DNA from: CAWEFA01 sp963851385 | GTDB lineage: Bacteria; Bacteroidota; Bacteroidia; Bacteroidales; DTGW01 | Assembly: GCA_963851385.1 (NCBI GenBank) | Contig: CAWKPE010000012.1 | Span: 124,001-188,000, forward strand | Length of the DNA: 64,000 nt | Direction of reading: 5' to 3' | In this document: one piece after another, positions 47,726 through 57,998 of the stretch | How positions within the stretch are numbered: the stretch's first letter is position 1 | How the letters are laid out: each line of letters begins with the position of its first letter | The notes under the pieces: model-generated | What the model was told of the DNA's origin: nothing | Database searches by the model: none | Seen by the model: the letters and a program-made list of their open reading frames with translations, nothing else | Position numbers and translations under genes: made by a program

Positions 47726-48172
47726 CTAAGTATTGTCTAAGGTAGAGCCCCTTAATCCCTTAGATCCAATATTTTCATTTTTAAAAATTGATTCTTTTCT
47801 TATAACATTCTTAATCTTATTAAGACCTGTTTTAATACTGTCTTCGATTTCTCTGTAGCTTCTTATTTCACTATCAATGTAAGAAATTGATAGTATAATT
47901 TTTAAGTTATTTCTTATTAATATTTCATAGAGTTCATTTTTATTCAATCTATAACCTTCTCTGATTCTCCTTTTGATTAAATTCCTTTCTGTTGCACTTT
48001 TTAGTATTTTTTTTGAAACTACTATAAGTATTTTTGCAGGATATTTGGAATGTAGATTTTCTTCACATATAATTATCTTTAAAGGAAAACATTTAAAATA
48101 TATACCAGAAGAAAAAAGTTTGTTGATATAATTTTTACTGCAGATTTTTTCTTCTTTCTTAAAACTTTGCAT
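47726..48172 (-). CDS. rnpA: Ribonuclease P protein component, RnpA
   Basis: 148 residues, long for the family but within the Bacteroidota range. The RNR signature is present as SATERNLIKRRIREGYR, with the preceding ILIVVSKKILK strand. The last ~30 residues are polar and not conserved. It pairs with the RNase P RNA in tRNA 5' maturation. It follows hemD; rpmH and yidD, its usual partners, are not next to it. Confidence 0.92.
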   Translation of the reverse strand: MQSFKKEEKICSKNYINKLFSSGIYFKCFPLKIIICEENLHSKYPAKILIVVSKKILKSATERNLIKRRIREGYRLNKNELYEILIRNNLKIILSISYIDSEIRSYREIEDSIKTGLNKIKNVIRKESIFKNENIGSKGLRGSTLDNT

Positions 48173-48198
48173 AATCTAAACTTTATTAAAAGAATAAT

Positions 48199-48228
48199 AA
48201 AAAAGGGGGATAAATGTCCCCCTTTTTT
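48199..48228 (-). terminator. Intrinsic terminator between hemD and rnpA
   Basis: A near-perfect hairpin AAAAGGGGGA - short loop - TCCCCCTTTTTT with A and T tracts on both sides, just past the hemD stop, so it can act on either strand. Confidence 0.8.
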
Positions 48229-48244
48229 GTCATAGGTACATTTG

Positions 48245-49000
48245 CTATTTTTTACTATTTTTATTAAATTCTTTGATAAAAATATCTAAAGCCATTGTCA
48301 TGGATGGTGCCTGAGGTATAGGTGCTTGAATATCTAATCTTAAACCAGCTTCTCTAACTGCTTTAGCTGTCGCATCACCAAATGATGCAATTTTTATCTC
48401 ATTTTGCTGAAAATTCGGAAAATTTTGAAAAAGAGATTTAATCCCAGTTGGACTGTAAAAAACAAGTATGTCATAGTCTATATTGGCTAAATCTGATAAA
48501 TCACTGCAAACAGTTCTATATAAAACTGCTTTAGAAAACTTCAATTTAAGTCTTTCTAAAAGCAACGGAATTTCAGGTTTATGATTGTCAGAAAGAGGAA
48601 TAAGATACCGTTCATCTTTATTTTTTAAAAGAACATCCTCAATATCAATAAGTGAATTTTTCCCGTAAAAAATTTTCCGTTTTCGATATACAATGTATTT
48701 TTGAAGATAAAAAGCAACAGACTCCGAAGTACAAAAGTACTTCATTGTATCAGACACAGTAATTCGCAATTCTTCACAAATTCTAAAAAAATGATCTATT
48801 GCCGTTTTACTTGAAAAGATTATTGCTGTATGCTCTAAAATGTCGATTCTCGACTGCCTGAAATCTTTCGCTGATAAACCTTCTACATGACTGAATGGTC
48901 TAAAATCAATTTTTACATTGTTCTTAAGCGCAAGTTCACGGTAAGGTGATTTTTCGTTGTCAGGCTCTGGCTGTGATACAAGAATTTTCTTGATTCTCAA
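48245..49000 (-). CDS. hemD: Uroporphyrinogen-III synthase, HemD
   Basis: 251 residues. The family is weakly conserved; the pattern seen is KKILVSQPEP at the start, AIIFSSKTAIDHFF, a mid segment YLIPLSD, VLYRTVCSDL, VFYSPTGIKSL and FGDATAKAV, which is the arrangement of HemD, especially in Bacteroidota. It cyclises hydroxymethylbilane in tetrapyrrole synthesis. It directly follows the DUF4271 gene, a neighbour pairing common in the phylum. Confidence 0.88.
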   Translation of the reverse strand: MRIKKILVSQPEPDNEKSPYRELALKNNVKIDFRPFSHVEGLSAKDFRQSRIDILEHTAIIFSSKTAIDHFFRICEELRITVSDTMKYFCTSESVAFYLQKYIVYRKRKIFYGKNSLIDIEDVLLKNKDERYLIPLSDNHKPEIPLLLERLKLKFSKAVLYRTVCSDLSDLANIDYDILVFYSPTGIKSLFQNFPNFQQNEIKIASFGDATAKAVREAGLRLDIQAPIPQAPSMTMALDIFIKEFNKNSKK

Positions 49001-49039
49001 GGTGCTTAATTTTTATTGTTAATAATTTAAATTACAAAA

Positions 49040-50083
49040 TTATACCTCAGATTTGAGAAATTTGTAAAGCATTATTATCGGTAAAAATTCCACAGTGCAA
49101 AGGTATAAAATCCAATAGAATAATAAAATACCTTTTTGCAACATAATTCTGGTAGCCCTGAAAATACTGATAAAGTAAAGTACAAAAATTGTTATAATGC
49201 TTAACATTAATATTGCAATTTTGTAATTTTCAGATAGAATGAAAATAATAAAAATTAATGGTGTTAAAAACAAACCCATTGCCTTATAATATATAAATGT
49301 GCTATGTAAATATTCATTAAATGCCTGGTTTTGATAAAGAATAAATCCAAAGAATTTAATAATAATATACCTGTATATATATATCACAATAATAACACCA
49401 AAGCAACCTAACAAATTAAGGAATGAATTATTTAAAAATATTCCTTTCCCGTAGTATCCAGCAAAATAATATATAAATAATCCACCTGTTATAGCAAAAA
49501 TTATATTTAAGACTAAATATAATCTATCGATCATAGCATTTTGATCCCTAAATAGTTTTGCTTCATCAGAATAATTTATTATTGCTCTTAATAATTGTTT
49601 TAAATATTTTTCAAACGCAATTTTAATCCAAGCTAATAGAACAAAAGAAATTAGAAGTAAAATCAATATTGCATTATTAATAGCAAAGTTTTCTTTATAG
49701 AAATAGGGAATTTTCTGGCTTGTTTGAGATTTAAGATATGTTTCAGTTTTTTTATTATTATAAAATATTGCTCGTTCTTTATTTTTTGATTTGTAAACTG
49801 CATTATTTGCGGAAATTATTTTGTCCCAAGGTTCAAAAGAATAAGTATTTAATAATGAATTTAAATTATCAGAGTCTTTTTTGTTTTTAATAAATAAAAG
49901 ATCAGTAGTAAAGTCTCTTATCTCATTTTGCCTACTTGGCATTTTTGAATTAATATTAAACTTTAATTCATTTGAAATATTCTTCTGAATTTGAAAACTA
50001 TCCTTTACTTTACTCAAATTTGATATTGAACTGTCTTGTCCTACTTGAGTAAAAATATTCAAAGAATTAATTCTTATTGACAT
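49040..50083 (-). CDS. DUF4271 domain integral membrane protein
   Basis: 347 residues. The first ~135 residues are polar with no signal peptide recognised; the rest has about seven membrane helices (IILLLISFVLLAWIK-like first helix, then LNIIFAITGGLFIYYF, VIYIYRYIIIKF, FILYQNQAFNEY). This matches DUF4271, a Bacteroidota family nearly always next to hemD. Function unknown. It ends 39 bases before hemD and is probably co-transcribed with it. Confidence 0.82.
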   Translation of the reverse strand: MSIRINSLNIFTQVGQDSSISNLSKVKDSFQIQKNISNELKFNINSKMPSRQNEIRDFTTDLLFIKNKKDSDNLNSLLNTYSFEPWDKIISANNAVYKSKNKERAIFYNNKKTETYLKSQTSQKIPYFYKENFAINNAILILLLISFVLLAWIKIAFEKYLKQLLRAIINYSDEAKLFRDQNAMIDRLYLVLNIIFAITGGLFIYYFAGYYGKGIFLNNSFLNLLGCFGVIIVIYIYRYIIIKFFGFILYQNQAFNEYLHSTFIYYKAMGLFLTPLIFIIFILSENYKIAILMLSIITIFVLYFISIFRATRIMLQKGILLFYWILYLCTVEFLPIIMLYKFLKSEV

Positions 50084-50247
50084 TTTTGAAATTTACTTTA
50101 GATTGTTGAAATTTTTATTATTCTCATACAAATTATACAGAATTATGCATAAAAGCTAATTAATAATTAATCACTATTTATATTTAATTTATTCTCAATA
50201 ATTAAATTATGCTTACGAAATTTTAATTTGATTTATGCAAAAAAAAT

Positions 50248-50700
50248 TTATTCTTTATTTTTTGTATCAATTATTATCGTAACAGGCCCATCATTAACTA
50301 GCTCAATTTGCATATTTGCGCCAAATTCGCCAGTTTGTATATGTTTTCCAAAGTCATTTTCTAATTGATTTACAAATTTATTATAAAGTTTAATCGCATT
50401 TTCTGGTTTAGATGCCCGCGAATAAGATGGTCTGTTCCCTTTTATTGTACTTGCAAATAATGTAAACTGACTTACCAAAATAATTTCACCTTGAACATCC
50501 AGAATATTTTTATTCATAACTTCATTGCTGTCATTGAAAATCCTTAACATTATTATTTTCTTGCTCAGCCACAATAAATCTTCGTTATTATCGCTATTTT
50601 CTATGGCTAGTAAAACTAATAATCCTTTACCAATTTTGCGTTCAATTGTATTATTAATAGTAAGCCTAACTCTGGATACTCTTTGTAAAACTGCTCTCAT
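50248..50700 (-). CDS. dtd: D-aminoacyl-tRNA deacylase, Dtd
   Basis: 150 residues, normal length. Family motifs: RAVLQRVSRVRL at the start, SQFTLFAST in the middle and the Gly-cisPro-containing NDGPVTIIID near the C-terminus, which forms the chiral proofreading site. It removes D-amino acids (and glycine from tRNA-Ala) mischarged on tRNA. It stands alone, divergent from the AsmA-like gene. Confidence 0.95.
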   Translation of the reverse strand: MRAVLQRVSRVRLTINNTIERKIGKGLLVLLAIENSDNNEDLLWLSKKIIMLRIFNDSNEVMNKNILDVQGEIILVSQFTLFASTIKGNRPSYSRASKPENAIKLYNKFVNQLENDFGKHIQTGEFGANMQIELVNDGPVTIIIDTKNKE

Positions 50701-50784
50701 TACTGTTTATTTTGATTGAATTTAATATATAAACTTAAATTACCTTTGAATAAACTATTTAACTTGTAAATTATAAAAAATCAT

Positions 50785-53379
50785 ATGCGAATATTAAAAA
50801 AAATTATTTTTACAATTTTAAAATTTGTTTTTGTTTTTTTTCTATCAATTTTTGTGATTTTAGTGTGCTTTGAAAATAAAATTTATACAATTATTCTGGA
50901 TCATATTAATAATAATATTAATACAGAAATATCCTCCAGGCAAACAAAACTATCATTATTTAAATATTTCCCAAATGCAGCTTTAACTTTTTATGATGTA
51001 AAAGTGAACTTTAATAAAAGTTTCTCGCTTTTAAAGGCTGATACTATAAATGCAAATAAATGTATATCAGCTAGAGAATTAACAATTATCATCAATATTT
51101 TTCAAATCTTGAAAAATCAAATGGTTATTAAAAGAATAGATATCAAAAACGGGTCTGTGACGGCTATCGAAAATTTACATGGAATTAAAAACTACTTATT
51201 TGATAGTAATTTATCAAAAAATTCTAATGCATTAATTTTCCAAATTCAAAAAATTACTTTAAAAAATGTCGATTTTAAATATTTCTTGGAGAAAACTGAT
51301 TTATATATAAATTCTAATATTAAAAACCTTATTATTAGTGGAAAATTACAAAAAGATAATTCAAAGTTTAAGGTCTATACCTCTTTAAATCAATTAATTG
51401 TTTCATCAACTAAGACTCATTTGTTATGGAACTATGTTTCTGATATTTCTTTCAATTTTAGCCTAAAAAATGAATTGATTTCTATAACTGAAGGTGAATA
51501 TCATTCTTTAAATGAGAAAATTAAATTTAAAGGAAATGTTTTTTGTTCAAAACCTGCTAAATATGATTTTATTATCGCATCTCAACTTATGAACATTGCT
51601 AATTTCAAAAAGTATAATATTCAAATTCCGAAAGAAATTACAAGTCTAAAAGGCGATTTTTCTTTATATATGAACATTTATGGAAAGGATGATGTTAAAT
51701 CTTCAGTTAATATTTATTTATTTTTATTGTTGAAAAACCTTTCTTTTAATTATAATAATTATAAATTGAACAACATCAATTGCAAACTTTTTTTCAAGGG
51801 AAAATTGAATAGTACATATAAAGGATCAATTACTGTAGAAACAATTAATGGCAAATTATTTAATTCTAATTTCGATATTTTTAACTTAAAGTACGAAAAT
51901 ATAAACGATTCTATTATAGGAAACGGCTCATTAATTGTTAAATACTATGATCTAAAAAATTTTATCAAAGACACATCAATAGACTTTAATAGTGGAGAAA
52001 TCAAATGGTCGTTTTCCCTAAAATCTAAAATGAGTAATACTAAATATCTTCGTTTTAATAATTTGTTTGAAAATTCTTCCATTTCATTAAAAAATTTGAG
52101 TTTTTCTTTTCTAAAAAATAAATATCAAGTTTCAAATTTGAATAGTAAAATTATCACTTCAACAAAATCTATTAAAATCACTTATTTAGATGCTATTATA
52201 AATAATAATAAATTCCTGTTCAAAGGGAATATCAATAATTATTTGTCATTTTTTAAAGATTCTTTAAACAACATAGAAATAAACGGAAAATTAAGTAGCA
52301 AATATTTAAATCTTGAAAATCTTATAACTAACAATAGAACTAATAGTAATGATAATTTATTTTTATTTAAAATTTCACCTCATAATGTTACTATCAATGT
52401 TAATATTGATACAATTGTTTTTAAAAAAATTAGTTTGACCAATTATTATTCATTATTACTCTATTCAAATAATAATATTTTAATTAAAAACATTTATTCA
52501 ACATTTTGTGAAGGTAAAGTATTGAATGGAACAGTAATTTTGAATATTGAACCGAATTTAATAGATTTAACTTCATCATTCAGCTATAAAAAAATTAATA
52601 TTGAGAAGCTTTTTACAACATTTAATGATTTTGGACAAAAAGAAATAACTTCAAGAAATATAAAAGGACAACTGAATGGTACTACTAATTGTAAAATTCT
52701 TTGGAAAAATAATAATTTTTCTAAAGATGATTTACAAGGTTCTATTGATTTTGAAGTTCTTAATGGAGAGTTGAATGGATTTACACCAATATATAAATTA
52801 TCAAAATTTGTTGCATTATCTGAATTGAATAATATTAAGTTTAAAAAAATTGCTAACAAAATTCTTATTACTAATAAACTAGTTATTATTCCCTATATGA
52901 ATATTAACTCATCAGTCTTAAATTTATCTTTATCTGGATATCACTCATTTGAAAATAAATATGAGTATCACTTCAAAGTAATACTTTCAGATTTATTATA
53001 TGGAAAACAGTCTTCAGAAAAAAAGGAAGATTTTGATTTTTTCCAAACAGAAGATGATACATTACACAGAATTTATATTAAGCTACAAGGTGACTGTGGT
53101 ACTTATAAATTTACTTATGATAGTAAACTAGCTCTAAAGACTTTTTCGAATAAAATTGAAATTGAAAAATATCAATTTAAAAAAATATTCAATGAAGAAT
53201 ATGGTTTATTCAAAAATGATACATCGTTTGAAATAAAGCCAGATAATTCCGAAAACAAAACAATTATTGAATCAGAAGATATTAAACCAAAGGAAAATCA
53301 AAATCAAAATCAAATTGAAATTGATAAAAAAAACAAAAAGAAAAAATCTCAAAATAAAATTGAATGGAAAGATAATTAA
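50785..53379 (+). CDS. AsmA-like family inner-membrane protein with large periplasmic beta-rich domain
   Basis: 864 residues. One N-terminal membrane helix (about 10-30, IFTILKFVFVFFLSIFVI) is followed by a long beta-rich region that starts LFKYFPNAALTFYDVKVNF, a typical AsmA opening, and an AsmA-C-like segment around 620-740 (GQLNGTTNCKILW, LNGELNGFTPIYKLSKF). Such proteins may bridge the periplasm and affect lipid transport or outer-membrane assembly. The tail is very polar and Lys/Asn/Gln-rich (KENQNQNQ, KKNKKKKSQNK). It leads a three-gene + strand group with a histidine kinase and a U32 peptidase. Function inferred from family only. Confidence 0.78.
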   Translation: MRILKKIIFTILKFVFVFFLSIFVILVCFENKIYTIILDHINNNINTEISSRQTKLSLFKYFPNAALTFYDVKVNFNKSFSLLKADTINANKCISARELTIIINIFQILKNQMVIKRIDIKNGSVTAIENLHGIKNYLFDSNLSKNSNALIFQIQKITLKNVDFKYFLEKTDLYINSNIKNLIISGKLQKDNSKFKVYTSLNQLIVSSTKTHLLWNYVSDISFNFSLKNELISITEGEYHSLNEKIKFKGNVFCSKPAKYDFIIASQLMNIANFKKYNIQIPKEITSLKGDFSLYMNIYGKDDVKSSVNIYLFLLLKNLSFNYNNYKLNNINCKLFFKGKLNSTYKGSITVETINGKLFNSNFDIFNLKYENINDSIIGNGSLIVKYYDLKNFIKDTSIDFNSGEIKWSFSLKSKMSNTKYLRFNNLFENSSISLKNLSFSFLKNKYQVSNLNSKIITSTKSIKITYLDAIINNNKFLFKGNINNYLSFFKDSLNNIEINGKLSSKYLNLENLITNNRTNSNDNLFLFKISPHNVTINVNIDTIVFKKISLTNYYSLLLYSNNNILIKNIYSTFCEGKVLNGTVILNIEPNLIDLTSSFSYKKINIEKLFTTFNDFGQKEITSRNIKGQLNGTTNCKILWKNNNFSKDDLQGSIDFEVLNGELNGFTPIYKLSKFVALSELNNIKFKKIANKILITNKLVIIPYMNINSSVLNLSLSGYHSFENKYEYHFKVILSDLLYGKQSSEKKEDFDFFQTEDDTLHRIYIKLQGDCGTYKFTYDSKLALKTFSNKIEIEKYQFKKIFNEEYGLFKNDTSFEIKPDNSENKTIIESEDIKPKENQNQNQIEIDKKNKKKKSQNKIEWKDN

Positions 53380-53397
53380 TCATTAAAATATAATATC

Positions 53398-54549
53398 TTG
53401 ACTATTTATAATAGAAAACAATGGTGGAAATTTATTTTATTGCTAGTAGCCATAATTATTGGAGCATCATCTCTTTACTATACAGGTATACTTGTAAAAA
53501 AACTTTCCATTGAAGAACGGGAAAAAGTTGAGTTATTGGCTGAAGCTACTCGACAATTAGGTGAAGCAGATATTTCTGAAAAAGATTTTGGTTTTTTACT
53601 TCAAGTAATTCAAAATAACCGAACCGTACCTGTTATTTTAACTGATTCTGCTGAAAATATTCTTTCATATAGAAATCTTGATTCACTTAAAGCAAGAAAT
53701 TCACTTTACGTGAAAGAGCAGTTAAAAAAAATGAAGAAAGAAAAACAGCCAATTTTAATACATATAGGGAATAATAATAAGAATTATATTTATTATCAGG
53801 AATCTTACTTATTACAACAATTAACATATTATCCGTATATTCAAATTTGCGTGATTCTTCTTTTTATTTTCGTAGCATATTTAGCCTTCAGTGCTTCAAG
53901 AAAAGCAGAACAAAATCAAGTATGGGTAGGTTTAACTAAAGAAACAGCGCATCAATTAGGAACACCTACTTCATCTTTAATGGCTTGGATTGAATTAATT
54001 AAAGATAAATTTTACGATTTTGAGTTGGTTAGTGAGTTGGAAAAGGATGTCAAACGTCTTGAAATAATTACTGACCGTTTTTCTAAAATTGGGTCTAAAC
54101 CTACTCTAAAACCAACTAATTTAGTAGATACTATTCAGTCCGTGCTTAATTATTTAAAAAGTCGCACTTCTGATAAAGTAAAATTTCTTTTTATTTCTCC
54201 TGAAAATGAAATCGTTGTTCCTCTAAGCCGTTCGCTTTTTGAATGGGTAATTGAAAATCTTTGTAAAAATGCAGTTGATTCAATTATTAATCAAGGTAAA
54301 ATTAATATTACTTTAAAAACCGTAAAACAAAAAGTTTTTATTGATATCGCTGATACAGGGAAAGGAATTCCAAAATCAAAATTTAAAACAATTTTTAAAC
54401 CTGGTTATACAACAAAATCGAGAGGCTGGGGACTTGGACTTTCATTAGCCAAAAGAATCATAGAAAATTATCACAAAGGCAAAATTTTTGTACTAAATTC
54501 TGAGCCTGGAAATGGCTCAACATTCAGAATAGTTTTAAACTCAAATTAA
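53398..54549 (+). CDS. Sensor histidine kinase, membrane-bound
   Basis: 383 residues. Two membrane helices (about 12-30 and 148-165) flank a short periplasmic region of about 115 residues. The phosphoacceptor motif is atypical but clear: TKETAHQLGTPTSSLMAW. The ATPase domain has the N box ENLCKNAVDS and G boxes DTGKGIP and GWGLGLSLAKRI. No response regulator is adjacent; the orphan receiver 1.5 kb downstream is a possible partner. The start is TTG at 53398, 18 bases after the AsmA-like gene; no ATG upstream fits. Confidence 0.88.
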   Translation: MTIYNRKQWWKFILLLVAIIIGASSLYYTGILVKKLSIEEREKVELLAEATRQLGEADISEKDFGFLLQVIQNNRTVPVILTDSAENILSYRNLDSLKARNSLYVKEQLKKMKKEKQPILIHIGNNNKNYIYYQESYLLQQLTYYPYIQICVILLFIFVAYLAFSASRKAEQNQVWVGLTKETAHQLGTPTSSLMAWIELIKDKFYDFELVSELEKDVKRLEIITDRFSKIGSKPTLKPTNLVDTIQSVLNYLKSRTSDKVKFLFISPENEIVVPLSRSLFEWVIENLCKNAVDSIINQGKINITLKTVKQKVFIDIADTGKGIPKSKFKTIFKPGYTTKSRGWGLGLSLAKRIIENYHKGKIFVLNSEPGNGSTFRIVLNSN

Positions 54550-54560
54550 TATCAGAGAAA

Positions 54561-55811
54561 TTGAATATAAAGCGGAAAGATATTGAATTATTAGCGCCAG
54601 TAGGTTCATTTGAGACACTGACTGCTGCAATTCAGGGAAATGCTGATGCAGTTTATTTTGGTATTGGAAAATTAAACATGCGTTCAAAATCAACAATTAA
54701 TTTTACTCTTAAAGATCTAGAAAATATAGTTAATATTTGTAAAGAAAAAAATATACGTACTTATGTTACTCTTAATACAATATTATTTGACGAAAATATA
54801 AATGAAATGCAGGAAATTATTGAGGCCTGTAAAAATTTAGGTATTAATGCTATTATTGCCTCAGATATTGCTGTCTTAACCTATGCCTCATTTAAGGGCA
54901 TTTCAGTACATATTTCAACTCAACAAAATATTAGTAATATTGAAGCAATTAAGTTCTTTTCCAAATATACTGATGCTATTGTATTAGCTAGAGAATTAAG
55001 TTTGACGCAAATTCAAGATCTTTGTAAGGAAATTATTGATCAAAATATTACAGGTCCTTCTGGAAATACTGTCAAAGTTGAAATATTTGCTCATGGAGCA
55101 CTATGCATGGCTATTTCAGGAAAGTGCTATTTGAGTTTACATGAATATAATCATTCAGCTAATAGTGGTGAATGTTATCAAGTGTGTCGTAGAGCATATG
55201 TTGTTACTGATAAAGATACTGGATCAAAACTTGAAATTGATAATGAATTCATAATGTCTCCAAAAGATCTATGTACTATTAATTTTCTTGACAAAATAAT
55301 TGAATCTGGTGTTAGAATATTAAAAATTGAAGGAAGAACACGTTCAGCAGAATATGTAAAAACTGTTACTCAATGTTATGATGAAGCCATTAAATCATAT
55401 ATTTCGGGGAATTATACTGAAAACATTATTAAAGAATGGATTATCAGATTATCTTCAGTTTATAATCGTGGGTTCTGGGGAGGTTATTATTTAGGTAAAA
55501 GAATTGGGGAATGGAATAATATTCATGGTTCAAAATCTACTAAAAAGAAAGTCTATATTGGTAAAAGTTTGAATTATTTTTCAAATATCAAAGTAGCTGA
55601 ATTTATTGTGGAATCTGGCATTATTATTAATGACGATGAAATTTTAATTATAGGTCCCACAACTGGAGTTATAGAAACTATTATAAAAGAAATAAGAGTG
55701 AATCTAGTGCCCGTGAATTCAGCGAATAAAGGAGAAAGATTTTCAATTTACATTGAGAATGTCATTCGTCGTTCTGATAAGCTTTATAAGTTAGTTCCAA
55801 ATGATATTTAG
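54561..55811 (+). CDS. Peptidase U32 family protein (TrhP/YegQ-like)
   Basis: 416 residues. Opens IELLAPVGSFETLTAAIQGNADAVYFG, the usual U32 start, with the conserved central HGALCMAISGKCYLS and NSGECYQVCRRAY cysteines, and SPKDLCTINFLDKIIESGV. Members of this length (TrhP) take part in 5-hydroxyuridine formation at tRNA position 34; older names call them collagenase-like proteases. The start is TTG at 54561, 11 bases after the kinase gene. The tRNA role is from family knowledge. Confidence 0.87.
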   Translation: MNIKRKDIELLAPVGSFETLTAAIQGNADAVYFGIGKLNMRSKSTINFTLKDLENIVNICKEKNIRTYVTLNTILFDENINEMQEIIEACKNLGINAIIASDIAVLTYASFKGISVHISTQQNISNIEAIKFFSKYTDAIVLARELSLTQIQDLCKEIIDQNITGPSGNTVKVEIFAHGALCMAISGKCYLSLHEYNHSANSGECYQVCRRAYVVTDKDTGSKLEIDNEFIMSPKDLCTINFLDKIIESGVRILKIEGRTRSAEYVKTVTQCYDEAIKSYISGNYTENIIKEWIIRLSSVYNRGFWGGYYLGKRIGEWNNIHGSKSTKKKVYIGKSLNYFSNIKVAEFIVESGIIINDDEILIIGPTTGVIETIIKEIRVNLVPVNSANKGERFSIYIENVIRRSDKLYKLVPNDI

Positions 55812-56100
55812 TTATCCTTTTAATTCTAATCCTATTTGTAATTAATGCTTTAAAGTTTATACTTATTCAAATAATATATTCCATTTAATTGTTGACGACA
55901 AATATTTTAGTGTATCATTGGTGTAAATATATTGCTCTTTCGTCAAAAATAAACTATGTTTATCTAAATGGTATAACATATTAATAATAAGATTAATTTG
56001 TTATTCATATTCTATGGTTTGTCAATATTATAAAACAGTTCAATTAATAAATAGTATAATTAGAATTGATGGGTCTTTGATTTAAATCCTAGGAGAATTT
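55812..56100. other. Gene-free stretch before the orphan receiver
   Basis: 289 AT-rich bases without a coding or RNA gene. It ends in AGGAGA seven bases before the ATG at 56101, a ribosome binding site stronger than is usual in this window. Confidence 0.5.
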
Positions 56101-56490
56101 ATGGGAAAACTTATTTATTTTGTCGATGATGACAAAATGATTTTAAATCTATTGGAATACACTTTTAAAAATCGTGATAATTACGATGTTAAAACCTTTC
56201 GAAATGGTGAAGATTGCTTAGACGCTATGTCTGAAAAACCTTCACTAATAGTTCTTGATCACTTCTTTATTGTAGATAATAAAAGACTTTCAAAGGGTAT
56301 TGAAATTCTCAAAAAAATTCGTGAAATAGATACTAATATCCCTGTGATTATGTTATCCGGTGAAAAAAGTAAAACAATTATAGATGAATATGCCAAAAAT
56401 GGTGCAAAAAAATTCATTATTAAAGATTTATATTTTATCGATTCACTTATTGAATCTATTGAAGATGCTCTTATTGAATTGAATAAATAA
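56101..56490 (+). CDS. Stand-alone response regulator receiver
   Basis: 129 residues, receiver domain only: acidic pair in YFVDDDKM, phosphoacceptor Asp in LIVLDHFF, Ser in VIMLSGE and Lys in KKFIIKDL. The usual MP-x-x-G after the Asp is replaced by a longer loop (FIVDNKRLSKG). No output domain, so it probably works by protein contact (CheY-like or in a phosphorelay). A hybrid kinase is encoded at 57999-60839 on the other strand and a kinase at 53398-54549. An AGGAGA site precedes the ATG. Confidence 0.88.
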   Translation: MGKLIYFVDDDKMILNLLEYTFKNRDNYDVKTFRNGEDCLDAMSEKPSLIVLDHFFIVDNKRLSKGIEILKKIREIDTNIPVIMLSGEKSKTIIDEYAKNGAKKFIIKDLYFIDSLIESIEDALIELNK

Positions 56491-56883
56491 ATGTAAAAAT
56501 AATTTTTTTTTACTTTCCCATATTTTATCTATATGTGCATAGTAATCAATTAATTTAATTAAATTGAGTAGTTTTATTAAATCAAAAGAACGTCTAAATT
56601 TTCACTTAATTAATAATTTGACAAATTTTTAATATTTTAACTTCAAATAATTTGATTTTAATTTATATAAAAGGAACAATTTTGTAAAAAATATTGCTTA
56701 ATATTTTTAAATGGCAAATATGTCTTCTTTTCTTAACCACTTTTTATTTTTTTAATAATATTCTTTCAATTTAATATAAATTAATGCATCGTTAATGGCT
56801 AATTAGAAATTTTTTAATTATGTTAAATTTTTTATTATTGTTTTTTTGACTTAATACCAGCATAGTACATACATTTATTATTT
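56491..56883. other. Gene-free AT-rich stretch before the TerC-family gene
   Basis: 393 bases, no coding or RNA gene seen. TTTG followed 21 bases later by TACATTTA just before the ATG resembles a promoter, but it would make the transcript nearly leaderless, so I do not call it. Confidence 0.45.
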
Positions 56884-57936
56884 ATGAACTATATTTTTGA
56901 AAATCTAATTTTTATTATTTTCCTATTTATAATCATAGGTGTATTGCTTTTTGATTTTCTTTATATTGGAAAAAACAAACATGTAATTTCTTTTAAAGAA
57001 TCTTTATTATGGACATCCGTTTGGATATTTCTTGCATTTCTATTTTTTATTTTTATTTATTTATATGGAAACAAAATACATAACATTGTTAATTTCAGAG
57101 ATTTGAAATCATATATTTTGTTATATTCTCCTGGTTTAAAAGTTAATCATTTAAATTTTTCTGATGCACTAGCTATCTATAGGAAAAGTATTGCTACAGA
57201 TTATATTACTGGTTTCATACTTGAATATACACTTTCTATAGATAATATCTTTGTAATTCTAATGATTTTAACTGCATTTTCTGTCATTCCGGAAAGTTAT
57301 AAAACTATACTTTTCTGGGGTATCTTAGGTGCAATTGTGTTAAGATTTATTTTTATTTTTTTGGGTTCCGCTCTTATTATAAGATTTGAATGGTTATTGT
57401 ATTTCTTTGGAATTTTTCTAATATTTTCGGGAGTAAAAATATTTTTTAATAAAAATAAAAAAGAAATTTTTAATGTTAAAGATCATTTTTTACTTAAATT
57501 CTTATCAAAATATTTTAATGTTTATACTGAATTCAGCAATCATGACTTTTGGATATTTATTAAAGGTAAATTATTCATTACTCCACTTTTAATAGTATTA
57601 ATTCTAATTGAATTTTCAGATATTGTTTTTGCATTTGATTCAATTCCAGCAATATTTTCAATTACAAGAGATCCGTATATAGTATTTTTTTCAAACATAT
57701 TTGCTATTCTTGGATTAAGATCATTGTTTTTCATATTAATTAAAATAGTAGATTATTTCCGTTTCATAAAGTCGGGAGTTTCATTCCTACTTGTATTTGT
57801 AGGAATTAAATTGACATTTCATAGTTACTTGGAAAAAATGGGGTTTACAAATATTTATTCTTTACTTTTTATTCTCATTACTTTATTTTTATGCATTATT
57901 GCATCAATAGCTATCCCTGAAAAAAAGAAGGTTTAG
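56884..57936 (+). CDS. TerC/Alx family integral membrane protein
   Basis: 350 residues with eight to nine helices. The family signatures with membrane-embedded acidic residues are present: YTLSIDNIFVILMI and LIEFSDIVFAFDSIPAIFSITRDPYIVFFSNIFAILGLRSL-type region, here split across residues about 235-275. TerC/Alx proteins are linked to manganese export and protein metalation. The gene is alone and convergent with the hybrid kinase. There is a long loop (about 65-95) less common in the family. Confidence 0.9.
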   Translation: MNYIFENLIFIIFLFIIIGVLLFDFLYIGKNKHVISFKESLLWTSVWIFLAFLFFIFIYLYGNKIHNIVNFRDLKSYILLYSPGLKVNHLNFSDALAIYRKSIATDYITGFILEYTLSIDNIFVILMILTAFSVIPESYKTILFWGILGAIVLRFIFIFLGSALIIRFEWLLYFFGIFLIFSGVKIFFNKNKKEIFNVKDHFLLKFLSKYFNVYTEFSNHDFWIFIKGKLFITPLLIVLILIEFSDIVFAFDSIPAIFSITRDPYIVFFSNIFAILGLRSLFFILIKIVDYFRFIKSGVSFLLVFVGIKLTFHSYLEKMGFTNIYSLLFILITLFLCIIASIAIPEKKKV

Positions 57937-57998
57937 ATATATTAAAGAGTAAATTATTATTGAGATGAAAATATGTTGTAATATTTTTAGTAAACTTC

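Noticed and set aside
56845..56877. TTTG - 21 bases - TACATTTA promoter-like pair just ahead of the TerC-family gene
   Set aside because: Last base of the -7 consensus does not match and the transcript would begin at the start codon itself.
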